From CABRXV01 sp900754955 (GTDB taxonomy: Bacteria; Actinomycetota; Coriobacteriia; Coriobacteriales; Eggerthellaceae): 42,656 nucleotides of DNA. Below the pieces are notes generated by a model, which worked only from the letters and a program-made list of their open reading frames with translations, was not told the DNA's origin and ran no database searches. The first letter of the stretch is position 1. Every line of letters begins with the position of its first letter. Shown in pieces: positions 32,675-41,174 of the stretch. The DNA is taken from assembly GCA_902475005.1 (NCBI GenBank), contig CABRXV010000009.1, positions 1 to 42,656 of the forward strand. Reading direction: 5' to 3'. Both the position numbers and the translations under genes were made by a program.

Positions 32675-33961
32675 ATGACTGAGCAGGCAAACAACGAAAC
32701 CCAGCGCGAGCGTGTCGTGCTGGCCTACTCCGGCGGTCTTGACACCTCCGTGTGCATCAAGTGGCTGCAGGAGCAATACAATCTCGACGTCATCGCGCTC
32801 GTGGGCGATGTGGGACAGGAGCATGACGGCCTCGAGCAGGTCAAGGAGAAGGCTCTCAAGACCGGCGCCATCGCGTGCCTCGTGGTCGACATGCGTGAGG
32901 CGTTCGCCGAGGAGTACCTCAGCAACGCGCTGGCCGCCAACGCCATGTACGAGAACAAGTATCCGCTCGTGAGCGCGCTGTCGCGCCCGCTCATCGCGAA
33001 GCACCTCGTGGACGCCGCGCACGAGTACGGCGCCAAGTACATCGCGCACGGCTGCACCGGCAAGGGCAACGACCAGGTGCGTTTCGAGTCCTCCATCTTC
33101 ATGCTCGACCCCGATCTCGAGATCATCGCGCCGGTGCGCGAGTGGGATCTCGGCTCGCGTGACGAGGAGATGGAGTGGGCGCTCGCCCACGGCATCGACG
33201 TGCCCACCACGAAGAAGTCGCCGTACTCCATCGACGACAACCTGTGGGGCCGCGCCATCGAGTGCGGCGTGCTCGAGGATCCGTGGAACGAGCCGCCCGC
33301 CGACATCTACACGATGACGATCGGCGCCGAGGAGGCGCCCGATGCGCCCACCTACACAGAGATTACCTTCGAGGGCGGCGTGCCGGTGGCGCTCGACGGC
33401 AAGGAAATGAGCTACCTCGACATCATCTACGCCATGAACGAGATCGCCGGCGGCAACGGCTTCGGCCGCATCGACATGGTGGAGAACCGCCTCGTCGGCG
33501 TGAAGAGCCGCGAGTGCTATGAGGTGCCGGGCGCGCTCGCCCTCATCGAGGCCCACAAGGCGCTCGAGGATCTCGTGCTCGAGCGCGGCGTGCTGCACTA
33601 CAAGCTCGGCATCGAGCAGACCTGGGCCGACCTCGTGTACAACGGCCTGTGGTTCTCGCCGCTCAAGGAGGCCCTCGACGCCTTCCTCGCCACCACGCAG
33701 CGCTGCGTCACCGGCACGGTGCGCCTCAAGTTCTACAAGGGCAGCTGCACGGTGGTCGGCCGCAAGAGCGACTACTCGCTGTACACCTACGAGCTCGCGA
33801 CTTACAACGCCGACGACGAGTTCGACCACGAGGCCGCCGCGGGCTTCATCAAGCTTCACGCGCTGTCCTGCAAGGTGTGGTCGAAGAACCGCCACGCCAT
33901 GGGCGTGCAGGGCGCTCAGTTCGCCAAGGTCGCCGAGACCAAGGACGAGTTCGAGAAATAG
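32675..33961 (+). CDS. argG: Argininosuccinate synthase
   Basis: This 428-residue ATP-dependent enzyme joins citrulline and aspartate. The N-type ATP pyrophosphatase motif AYSGGLDTS is near residue 17, followed by the HGCTGKGNDQVRFE segment and KKSPYSIDDNLWGRAIE. The subunit is slightly longer than usual, with a C-terminal tail. It has its own promoter, so it can be transcribed apart from argCJBD. Confidence 0.97.
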   Translation: MTEQANNETQRERVVLAYSGGLDTSVCIKWLQEQYNLDVIALVGDVGQEHDGLEQVKEKALKTGAIACLVVDMREAFAEEYLSNALAANAMYENKYPLVSALSRPLIAKHLVDAAHEYGAKYIAHGCTGKGNDQVRFESSIFMLDPDLEIIAPVREWDLGSRDEEMEWALAHGIDVPTTKKSPYSIDDNLWGRAIECGVLEDPWNEPPADIYTMTIGAEEAPDAPTYTEITFEGGVPVALDGKEMSYLDIIYAMNEIAGGNGFGRIDMVENRLVGVKSRECYEVPGALALIEAHKALEDLVLERGVLHYKLGIEQTWADLVYNGLWFSPLKEALDAFLATTQRCVTGTVRLKFYKGSCTVVGRKSDYSLYTYELATYNADDEFDHEAAAGFIKLHALSCKVWSKNRHAMGVQGAQFAKVAETKDEFEK

Positions 33962-33989
33962 AGACGCGCGCATCGCGCGAACAGCATGA

Positions 33990-34019
33990 GGCGGCGGTTG
34001 CGCTCGGCGCGCCGCCGCC
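33990..34019 (+). terminator. Hairpin after argG
   Basis: GGCGGCGG pairs with CCGCCGCC around a 14-base loop. Only TTGC follows, so termination is uncertain. Confidence 0.4.
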
Positions 34020-34023
34020 TTGC

Positions 34024-34071
34024 ATGCGGTCAAGGTGCCGAGAGGGCCGCCGCATGCGCAAGGTAGGTTGA
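34024..34071 (+). CDS. Arg-rich mini-ORF upstream of argH
   Basis: A 15-codon ATG ORF encodes MRSRCREGRRMRKVG and stops at 34071. Six of 15 codons are Arg (CGG, AGG, CGA, CGC, CGC, CGC). No good ribosome-binding site precedes the first ATG, but an internal ATG at 34054 has GAGGG seven bases upstream and gives MRKVG. The stop is immediately followed by a perfect palindromic hairpin (34072-34093) and then argH at 34119. Together with the leader ORF before argC it suggests arginine-dependent translational or transcriptional control. Weaker than the argC case. Confidence 0.4.
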   Translation: MRSRCREGRRMRKVG

Positions 34072-34093
34072 GGCGCACCTCGCGAGGTGCGCC
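34072..34093 (+). promoter_or_regulatory. Perfect 22-bp palindrome before argH
   Basis: The arms GGCGCACCT and AGGTGCGCC enclose CGCG; as RNA this is a 9-bp stem with a CGCG tetraloop. It starts one base after the mini-ORF stop and ends 8-9 bases before the argH ribosome-binding site (AGGAAGGG). No T-run. Confidence 0.6.
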
Positions 34094-34118
34094 GACGTGC
34101 AGGAAGGGCTCATCTCAC

Positions 34119-35513
34119 ATGGCACTGTGGTCGGGAAGATTCGAAGAGGGCGTCAGCGAGTTCACGCAGCGGTTCGGCGCGTCGCTGCCCGTCGACAAGC
34201 AGCTCTACGCGCAGGACATCGCGGGTTCGCGCGCCCATGCAGCCATGCTCGCGGCGCAGGGCGTGATCAGCGAGGATGACGCCGCTGCCATCGACGCGGG
34301 GCTCGCGCAGATCAAAGACGACATCGAGGCGGGCGATTTCACCTTCGACATCAACAACGAGGACATCCACATGTCGGTGGAGAGCGTGCTCACCGCGCGC
34401 ATCGGCGACGCGGGCGCGCGCCTGCACACAGGCCGCTCGCGCAACGATCAGGTGGCGACCGACACGCGCCTGTTCGTCAAGCAGCGCTGCCGCGACCTCA
34501 TGGCCGCCAACATCGAACTTCGCCGCGCCCTCATGGAGCAGGCGGAGAAGCACTTCGACGTGATCCTGCCCGGCTACACGCACCTGCAGCACGCCCAGCC
34601 CGTGCTGCTCTCGCACCACCTGCTCGCGTACACGTGGATGCTCGCACGCGATTTCACGCGCCTGCGCGCCGCCTACGACGCGGCCGACGCCAACCCGCTC
34701 GGCGCGGCGGCGCTCGCCGGCACCACCTACCCGCTCGACCGCTTCCAGACCACCGAGGCGCTCGGGTTCGACCACCCCATCCCCAACTCGCTCGACGCGG
34801 TGTCCGACCGCGACTTCCTGCTCGACCTCATCTACGCCTGCAGCGTGTCGTCGATGCACCTCACGCGTCTGTGCGAGGAGATCATCCTGTGGTCGAGCGC
34901 CGAGTTCGGCTTCATCACGCTGTCCGATGCGTACTCCACTGGCTCCTCCATCATGCCGCAGAAGAAGAACCCCGACTTCGCCGAGCTCATTCGCGGTAAG
35001 TCGGGTCGCGTGATCGGCGATCTGGTGGCGCTGCTCGTCACGATGAAGTCGCTGCCGCTTGCGTACAACAAAGATCTCCAGGAGGACAAGGAGGGCGCCA
35101 TCGACGCGGCCCGCACCCTTGAGGACTGCTACGTGTGCGCCGCCGGCATGATCGCCACCATGACGGTGCATCCTGACGCCATGCTCGCGCAGGCGAAGAA
35201 GGGCTACCTCGCTGCCACCGACGTGGCCGACTACCTTGCGAAGAAGGGCGTGCCCTTCCGCCGCGCCCACGAGGTGGTGGGTCATCTCGTGCTGCTGTGC
35301 GACAAGCGCGGCTGCGATCTGGAGGACCTCACGCTCGAGGACTTCAAGGCCGAAAGCGACCTGTTCGAGGAGGACATCACGCGTGCGCTCGATCTTCCGA
35401 CGATCGTGGCAGCGCGCACCACCTACGGCGGCACGGGGCACGAGGCCGTGCGCGTGCAGCTCGGCGAGGCGCGCGATCGTCTCGCGGCCGACGAGCAGCA
35501 GCTTATGCGCTAG
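34119..35513 (+). CDS. argH: Argininosuccinate lyase
   Basis: This 464-residue fumarase-superfamily enzyme splits argininosuccinate into arginine and fumarate, the last step of the pathway. Signature stretches are MALWSGRFEEG, HTGRSRNDQVATD, LPGYTHLQHAQPV and SSIMPQKKNPD, with the catalytic Ser near 277. The frame is open upstream, but the ATG at 34119 gives the standard N-terminus, with AGGAAGGG about ten bases ahead. Confidence 0.97.
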   Translation: MALWSGRFEEGVSEFTQRFGASLPVDKQLYAQDIAGSRAHAAMLAAQGVISEDDAAAIDAGLAQIKDDIEAGDFTFDINNEDIHMSVESVLTARIGDAGARLHTGRSRNDQVATDTRLFVKQRCRDLMAANIELRRALMEQAEKHFDVILPGYTHLQHAQPVLLSHHLLAYTWMLARDFTRLRAAYDAADANPLGAAALAGTTYPLDRFQTTEALGFDHPIPNSLDAVSDRDFLLDLIYACSVSSMHLTRLCEEIILWSSAEFGFITLSDAYSTGSSIMPQKKNPDFAELIRGKSGRVIGDLVALLVTMKSLPLAYNKDLQEDKEGAIDAARTLEDCYVCAAGMIATMTVHPDAMLAQAKKGYLAATDVADYLAKKGVPFRRAHEVVGHLVLLCDKRGCDLEDLTLEDFKAESDLFEEDITRALDLPTIVAARTTYGGTGHEAVRVQLGEARDRLAADEQQLMR

Positions 35514-35545
35514 CCGGCATGCGCCGTCCGGCTTCCGGCATTGTG

Positions 35546-35582
35546 CGGGGACGCGCCCCTCTGCGGCGCGTCCCCGTTTTCG
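35546..35582 (+). terminator. Intrinsic terminator of argH
   Basis: CGGGGACGCGCC (35546-35557) pairs with GGCGCGTCCCCG (35565-35576), followed by TTTTCG. Confidence 0.9.
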
Positions 35583-35666
35583 TTTGGACGCTTCGTGAAG
35601 AAAGGCCGAAATGCGTGCGCTTTCCCTTGAGGGATGGGGCAAAGTGACGCGGCGTCGCGCGCCCGA

Positions 35667-35675
35667 TGCTACAAT
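35667..35675 (+). promoter_or_regulatory. Extended -10 promoter of the PBP gene
   Basis: TGcTACAAT, 33 bp before the chosen GTG start. No clear -35. Confidence 0.55.
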
Positions 35676-35707
35676 ATGGCGAGTTTTACCTGCGGATGGA
35701 GGTGCTT

Positions 35708-37939
35708 GTGGGCTCGCGTGCAATGAAGGGAAAGAGCCGCTTCGGCGTGCGAAAGAAAAATAAGAAGAGCATCGTCTTATCGGTGCTCGCCGTGATCGTC
35801 GCGCTCATCGCGGCGGCCGTCATCGGCGTGTTCGCGCTCTGCCAGTCGTGGCTGCAGGATCTTCCCGACTACACCAACGCCGACGCGTACGCCGTGTCGA
35901 AGCCCTCGGTGGTGTACGCCTCCGACGGCACCACGGTGCTTGCCGAGTTCCAGCTCGAGAACCGTGACCCCGTCGAGTTCGACCAGATCTGCGACTACGT
36001 GAAGGAAGGCACCGTCGCCACGGAGGACGAGCGCTTCTACGAGCACAACGGCGTCGACCTCATGGGCATCGCCCGCGCGCTCGTGAACAACCTCATGGGC
36101 GGCGACCTCGAGGGCGCGTCCACCATCACGCAACAGTTCGTCCGCAACACCATCCTCGCCGACGAGATGACCGACATCTCGTTCAAGCGCAAGATCCGCG
36201 AGATGTACATCTCCCTCGAGCTTGAGAAGATGTACTCAAAAGACGAGATCCTGCTCATGTACCTCAACACCATCAACTACGGCAACGGCACCTACGGCAT
36301 CGAGGCGGCGTCCGAGCGCTACTTCTCCAAGCACGCCTCCGAACTCACGCTCGCCGAGGCCGCCACGCTCATCGGCATTCCGCAGTCGCCGACGTACAAC
36401 GAGCCGATCAACCATCCCGACCAGTGCATCGCGCGCCGCAACCTCGTGCTCGACCGCATGGTGTCCAACGGCGTGATCTCCCAGGAGGAGGCCGACGCCG
36501 CGAAGGCCGAGGAGCTCGTCCTCAACGAGACGATCCCCTCCACCACGGGCATCCTCGCGTATCCGTACTTCACGAGCTACGTGCGCAACCAGCTGACCGA
36601 TCCCGACGGCAAGTACGCCTATTCGCGCTCCGACATCTGGGAGGGCGGTCTGAGCATCTACACGACGCTCGACGTCAACACCCAGAAGGCGGCTGAGGAG
36701 GCCGCTGCCAAGAAGATCGAGCAGGCGGGCGACATCTACGAGGTGGCGATGGTCGCCATCGATCCCGACAACGGCTACATCCGCGCCATGGTGGGCGGCA
36801 AAGACTACCTCGGCGTGAGCTACGATGAGAACCAGGGCAACATGGCCACGGGTGAAGGCACGGGGGGCCGCCAGCCGGGTTCGTCGTTCAAAACGTTCAC
36901 GCTCATCGCGGCGCTTGAGGCAGGCATCAATCCCGATACGATGATCGATGCGGGCTATTCGGTCGAGGTGCCCGGCTCCCAGGACGTGCACAACGCGGGT
37001 ATGGCCGACTACGGCACGCGCTCCATTGCGAGCGCCTTCGCCGTGTCGTCGAACACGGCGTTCATGCGCCTCATCATGTCGGTGGGCGTCGACAACGTCA
37101 TCGAGGTCGCGCATCGCATGGGCATCACCTCCGAGCTGCCCGAGGTGGCAGGCCTCACGCTTGGCATCGCCTCGGTGACGCCGCTTGAGATGGCCGACGC
37201 CTACGCCACCATCGCCAACGGCGGCACGCATTACGATCCCGAGTGCATCGAGCGCATCGTGGACAGCTCGGGCAACGTGCTCGTGGACAACGCGAACCCC
37301 CAGGGTGAGCGCGTACTCGAACCCGAGATCGCCCATGCCGCCACCGAGATCATGGAGGGTGTCATCACGGGCGGCACCGGTACGGCGGCGCGCCTGTCCA
37401 ACGGTCAGGTGGCTGCTGGCAAGACGGGCACCACCGACGACCAGAAGGACAGCTGGTTCTGCGGCATCACGCCCCAGTACTCGGTCGCCATCTGGCTCGG
37501 CGAGCGCGCGGAGTACTATGCCGACGCGCATCCGGTGTACGCCACGGCGGCGAGCACCTTCGCCGACTTCCTCAACGTCGTTCTCGCCGACCAACCGCGT
37601 GAGGACTTCCCCGACGCCGACGAACCCGAGTACCTCGACAAGTACGTCGACGAGGAGAACCACATCGGCGGTGCCTACGAGGAAGAGGATGAGGAAGACG
37701 AGGAAGAGGAGTCTTCGAGCTCATCGGCAAGCTCCTCCGCCGGCACCTCGGCCTCATCTTCATCGAGCCATTCGAGCTCGGGCGGTACCACCGCGCCGCC
37801 GACGCCGCCGACAGGCGGGGGAGGCTCGTCGAGCGGCGGTACCAGCTCGGGCGGCGGAGGAGGAGGCGGCTCCTCGGGCGGCTCGGGTACCGGCGGCGGA
37901 GGCGAGGACGTCGAAGCGCTCGCCGGCCCCACCACCTAG
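35708..37939 (+). CDS. Class A penicillin-binding protein (bifunctional transglycosylase/transpeptidase)
   Basis: This 743-residue protein polymerises and crosslinks peptidoglycan outside the membrane. It has a basic cytosolic N-terminus and one membrane helix at ~21-43. The GT51 glycosyltransferase shows Glu106 in ATEDERFYEHNGVD, GASTITQQ and KRKIREM. The transpeptidase has Ser392-x2-Lys395 (PGSSFK), SSN at 447-449 and KTG at 572-574. From ~658 the tail is low complexity: an acidic run, then Ser-rich, Pro-rich and Gly/Ser-rich stretches. The GTG at 35708 is chosen because GGAGGT lies four bases upstream; the frame is open back into the promoter, and the next ATG (35723) has no site. Confidence 0.93.
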   Translation: MGSRAMKGKSRFGVRKKNKKSIVLSVLAVIVALIAAAVIGVFALCQSWLQDLPDYTNADAYAVSKPSVVYASDGTTVLAEFQLENRDPVEFDQICDYVKEGTVATEDERFYEHNGVDLMGIARALVNNLMGGDLEGASTITQQFVRNTILADEMTDISFKRKIREMYISLELEKMYSKDEILLMYLNTINYGNGTYGIEAASERYFSKHASELTLAEAATLIGIPQSPTYNEPINHPDQCIARRNLVLDRMVSNGVISQEEADAAKAEELVLNETIPSTTGILAYPYFTSYVRNQLTDPDGKYAYSRSDIWEGGLSIYTTLDVNTQKAAEEAAAKKIEQAGDIYEVAMVAIDPDNGYIRAMVGGKDYLGVSYDENQGNMATGEGTGGRQPGSSFKTFTLIAALEAGINPDTMIDAGYSVEVPGSQDVHNAGMADYGTRSIASAFAVSSNTAFMRLIMSVGVDNVIEVAHRMGITSELPEVAGLTLGIASVTPLEMADAYATIANGGTHYDPECIERIVDSSGNVLVDNANPQGERVLEPEIAHAATEIMEGVITGGTGTAARLSNGQVAAGKTGTTDDQKDSWFCGITPQYSVAIWLGERAEYYADAHPVYATAASTFADFLNVVLADQPREDFPDADEPEYLDKYVDEENHIGGAYEEEDEEDEEEESSSSSASSSAGTSASSSSSHSSSGGTTAPPTPPTGGGGSSSGGTSSGGGGGGGSSGGSGTGGGGEDVEALAGPTT

Positions 37940-37979
37940 CGTTTGTGGCTTTTTCGTCCACGATCGCATGCAACGCGAA

Positions 37980-38013
37980 GGGAGCGTGCCGGCATATGGC
38001 ATGCTCCCTTTCT
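37980..38013 (+). terminator. Intrinsic terminator of the PBP gene
   Basis: GGGAGC (37980-37985) pairs with GCTCCC (38003-38008), with further TGCC/GGCA pairing inside, then TTTCT. Confidence 0.75.
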
Positions 38014-38088
38014 GATAACGAAAGCTTTACATGTGAGGAAGGCGCCGCGCCGTGCGGCGTCCTTCGCATCAGATCGACAAGGAGAACG

Positions 38089-38595
38089 ATGAAGAAGAAC
38101 TGGATCCTGCGCGTACTGGCGGTTGCCTGCGTGGGCGCGCTCATGGTGTGCGCGCTTGTGGGCTGCTCGCAGCAGAGCAGCGCCGAGACCGAGCAGCAGG
38201 CGGCGAACCGCGCCTACATGTCCTCGGTGAACCAGAAGATCGAGGAGCTCGCCGAGCGCCTTACGAGCTTCGAGGACGCCGTCGCGCGTGAGGACGTTGT
38301 CACCATGCGCACGCAGGCCGACAACGCCTTCGCCGTGATCGACGAGCTCAGCGCGATCGAGGTGCCCGAGGGCCAGGGCCTCGAGGAGGTGCAGCAGGGC
38401 TACGTCGACGGATGCACGACGCTGCGCGATGCGCTCAACGCGTACATCGACCTCTACACCGAGATCGAGAGCGCCACGGCCGAGCATCCCTTTGACTACG
38501 CGACCTACGACGACCGCCTCGCCGCCATCCAGGCGCAGTACGACGAGGGCGTTTCCAAACTGAAGGCAGCAGACGAGAAGGCAGCTTCGCTCTAA
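38089..38595 (+). CDS. Small predicted lipoprotein, function unknown
   Basis: This 168-residue protein has a lipoprotein signal: MKKNWILRVLAVACVGALMV followed by CALVGC, with the lipid-bearing Cys at residue 26. The mature part is acidic and predicted mostly helical, possibly coiled coil (EEQ/AAN/KIEELAERLTSFEDAV, then TLRDALNAYIDLYTEIESA). No enzyme motif is seen. The ATG at 38089 has AAGGAG five bases upstream. The U32-family gene starts at the very next base after its stop, so the two are probably co-transcribed. Confidence 0.85.
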   Translation: MKKNWILRVLAVACVGALMVCALVGCSQQSSAETEQQAANRAYMSSVNQKIEELAERLTSFEDAVAREDVVTMRTQADNAFAVIDELSAIEVPEGQGLEEVQQGYVDGCTTLRDALNAYIDLYTEIESATAEHPFDYATYDDRLAAIQAQYDEGVSKLKAADEKAASL

Positions 38596-41124
38596 ATGAA
38601 CACGAATACAGTCGAGCTTCTGGCTCCGGCGGGAAACGCGGCGGCACTGCGCGCCGCGGTTCGCGCCGGAGCCGATGCGGTTTATATGGGCCTCGAGTCG
38701 TTCAACGCACGGCGGGGGGCCGACAATTTCACCTTCGAGACGCTCGGACAGGCCTGCGCCTATGCGCACCTGCGCGGCGTGAAGGTCTACGTGACGCTTA
38801 ACACGGTGGTGCTGCCGCGCGAGGTCGACGAAGCGCTCGAGTGCGCCCGTCAGGCGTTTCGCGCCGGCGCCGACGCGTTCATCGTCCAGGACATCGGCCT
38901 TGCGTCGGAGATCAAACGCACGCTCCCCGAAGCGCGTCTCCACATCTCCACGCAGATGAACACGCACAGCGAGGCGGGCATCCACGCGGCGGCGCGTCTC
39001 GGAGCCGCGCGCGTGACGCTTGCGCGCGAGGTGTCCGTTCCCGAGATCGCCCATCTCGCCCAGGTGGCCGACGAGCTCGGCCTCGAGGTCGAGACGTTTG
39101 CGCACGGCGCGCTCTGCATCTGCTATTCGGGCCAGTGCTTCATGTCGTCGATGATCGGCGGCCGTTCGGCCAACCGCGGCATGTGCGCGCAGGCGTGCCG
39201 TCTGCCCTATACGCTGCACAACGTGGCGCTTCCCGACAAGGAACTGCCCGCGCCCGGCGAACATCTGCTCTCGCCGCAGGACCTCTGCTCCATCGATCTG
39301 CTTCCGCAGCTCATCGAGGCGGGCGCGCGCTCGCTCAAGATCGAGGGACGCATGAAGTCGCCCGAGTACGTCGCCTCGGTCACCGCGCTTTACCGCGCAG
39401 CGCTTGACCGTGCGCTTGCGGCGTGCGATGCGGGCGAGCCCGACGCGTTCTCTGTCTCCGCGGCGGAGCACGACGCGCTCGCTGCCACGTTCTCGCGTGG
39501 GTTCACGACGGCCTACCTCGAGGGCAAGCGCGGCAACGACATCATGAGCTACCAGCGCCCCAACAACCGCGGGCAGTTCATCGGCCGCGTCAGCTCCATC
39601 GAGAAGGGCCGTGCGCTCATCGAGACGCAGCACGAGCTCGAGGTGGGCGACGTCATCGAGTTTTGGACGAAGAAGGGGCACGTGGCGCTCACGGTTTCCG
39701 AAGACGTGCAGCGTCGGGGGCGCGCGGTTCAGGTGACGCTCGACGGCAGGACCAAGTCGGTGCGCACGGGCGACCGCACCTTCCGCGTGCGCAGCGCCGC
39801 GGCCGCCTACCATGACGACGAGCTCGAGCCGCGCGTGCCGGTTGTGTGCCGCGCCACGCTGCGCAAGGGTGCGCCGCTTACCGTCGAGTTCGCCGTCGCC
39901 GACCCGGGTGACGTGTTGCAGGCGTCCGTCGACCGCGCCGTGCTTCGCCGCCTCGGGCGCGATCGCGCGCAGGACGCGCTCGTCGCGTCGGCGGAAGGTC
40001 CAGTTGTGGAGCAGGCGCGCACCAAGGCTGTGACGGCCGATGACGTGCGCGCTCACATTGACCGCCTCGGCTCGACTCCCTTCAGGATCGTCGGCATGAC
40101 CGTCGATCTCGACGAGGGTGTCGGCATCGGCTTCTCCCAGATCCACCGCTGCCGCGCCGCGGCGCTCGAGAACCTCGAGGAGCGCATCGTCGCCGGTACG
40201 GTGCGCCGCACGCTTCCGCGCGTCGCCGAGCGCGATGCGGTTGCAGCCGAGCGCCCGTCGTCTTGCGTGGTTGCCGCGCTCGCCACGAATCCCGCCTGCG
40301 CGCGCGCCGCGCAGCGTGCCGGTGCGCAGGTCGTCTACGTGTCGGCGCTCAATCTGCCGCGCGGCGAGGCGATGTCGGCGGGACAGCTGTCGCCGACGGG
40401 GGAGCGTGCGAGCTATCCCGCTGATGTGGTGCCGTTCCTTCCCGCCATCGACCACGATGCGGTCGGCGCGGCGCGCGAGGCTGCGGTCAACCTCGACGTG
40501 TGGGCAGCGGTGCGGGAAGGCGAACCCGTCGTTGCGGAAAGCCTTGCTTCCCTGCAGCGCGCACATGAGATGGGTGCGCTCGTCGAGGCAGGTCCTCACG
40601 TGCCCGTGACCAACGAGCTCGCACTCGACGCGCTTCATGCGTTCGGCGTGCGCCGCGTGTGGCTCTCGCCTGAGCTCAACCTCCATCAGATCGAGGATCT
40701 CGGGCGCGCCACGTCAATCCCGCTCGGGATCACGGTGTCGGGCACTCAGGAGCTCATGGTCTGCGAGCACTGCCTGCTCATGAGCCAGGGCCCGTGCGAC
40801 CAGCAGTGCGCATCCTGCCCGCGCCGCAAGAGCCCGCATTTCCTCGAGGATCGCAAGGGCTTCGCGTTCCCCGTAGCCACTGACGCCTTCGGGCGCAGCC
40901 ATCTGTACAACAGCGTGCCGCTCGACATCGTTCCCGCCATCCCCGACCTTCTTGCGGCGGGTGTGACGGCGTTCCTCGTCGATGCGACGCTCATGAACAC
41001 CGATGAGACGACGTTCGCGGTCGAGCGCGTCGCTCGCGCCGTCAAGGTGGCGCAGCGCGACGGCAACACGCTCGCGAAGCTGCCCGACACCACGAGCGGG
41101 CACCTGTATCGCGGCGTCCAGTAA
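38596..41124 (+). CDS. Large U32-family protein (RlhA/TrhP-like, with DUF3656)
   Basis: This 842-residue U32 protein was historically called a collagenase-like peptidase. Better-studied relatives (RlhA, TrhP/YegQ, UbiU/V) are FeS proteins that hydroxylate RNA bases or ubiquinone precursors. The N-terminal TIM-barrel domain has ELLAPAGN, DAVYMGLESFNARRGADNF in segments, HISTQMNTH, and the cluster cysteines 174, 181, 197 and 201 (HGALCICYSGQC; NRGMCAQACR). The middle contains the DUF3656 beta region. A second barrel-like half ends with another Cys cluster near 719-737 (CEHC, then CDQQCASC). An rRNA or tRNA hydroxylation role is inferred. The ribosome-binding site is poor (GAAGG 14 bases upstream), suggesting coupling to the lipoprotein gene. 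Confidence 0.85.
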   Translation: MNTNTVELLAPAGNAAALRAAVRAGADAVYMGLESFNARRGADNFTFETLGQACAYAHLRGVKVYVTLNTVVLPREVDEALECARQAFRAGADAFIVQDIGLASEIKRTLPEARLHISTQMNTHSEAGIHAAARLGAARVTLAREVSVPEIAHLAQVADELGLEVETFAHGALCICYSGQCFMSSMIGGRSANRGMCAQACRLPYTLHNVALPDKELPAPGEHLLSPQDLCSIDLLPQLIEAGARSLKIEGRMKSPEYVASVTALYRAALDRALAACDAGEPDAFSVSAAEHDALAATFSRGFTTAYLEGKRGNDIMSYQRPNNRGQFIGRVSSIEKGRALIETQHELEVGDVIEFWTKKGHVALTVSEDVQRRGRAVQVTLDGRTKSVRTGDRTFRVRSAAAAYHDDELEPRVPVVCRATLRKGAPLTVEFAVADPGDVLQASVDRAVLRRLGRDRAQDALVASAEGPVVEQARTKAVTADDVRAHIDRLGSTPFRIVGMTVDLDEGVGIGFSQIHRCRAAALENLEERIVAGTVRRTLPRVAERDAVAAERPSSCVVAALATNPACARAAQRAGAQVVYVSALNLPRGEAMSAGQLSPTGERASYPADVVPFLPAIDHDAVGAAREAAVNLDVWAAVREGEPVVAESLASLQRAHEMGALVEAGPHVPVTNELALDALHAFGVRRVWLSPELNLHQIEDLGRATSIPLGITVSGTQELMVCEHCLLMSQGPCDQQCASCPRRKSPHFLEDRKGFAFPVATDAFGRSHLYNSVPLDIVPAIPDLLAAGVTAFLVDATLMNTDETTFAVERVARAVKVAQRDGNTLAKLPDTTSGHLYRGVQ

Positions 41125-41134
41125 CAGGCTGCTG

Positions 41135-41143
41135 TGTTAGAAT
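41135..41143 (+). promoter_or_regulatory. Extended -10 promoter of tyrS
   Basis: TGtTAGAAT, about 31 bp before the start codon. The leader is too short for a T-box riboswitch. Confidence 0.5.
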
Positions 41144-41174
41144 CGCGTGCTGATGCAGACGAAAGAAGGACCTC

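Noticed and set aside
32628..32682. Possible third Arg-containing leader ORF (RTFFRNKKQERQ) before argG
   Set aside because: Its ATG overlaps the predicted -10 TATGAT, so it would not be in the transcript, and it has only three Arg in 17 codons with no ribosome-binding site.
36900..37940. Horizontal transfer of the PBP tail region
   Set aside because: The composition shift comes from Ser and Gly codon runs; flanking codon use matches the rest of the window.
41125..41174. T-box or other tRNA-sensing leader before tyrS
   Set aside because: The space between the predicted promoter and start codon is about 30 nt, too short for a T-box.
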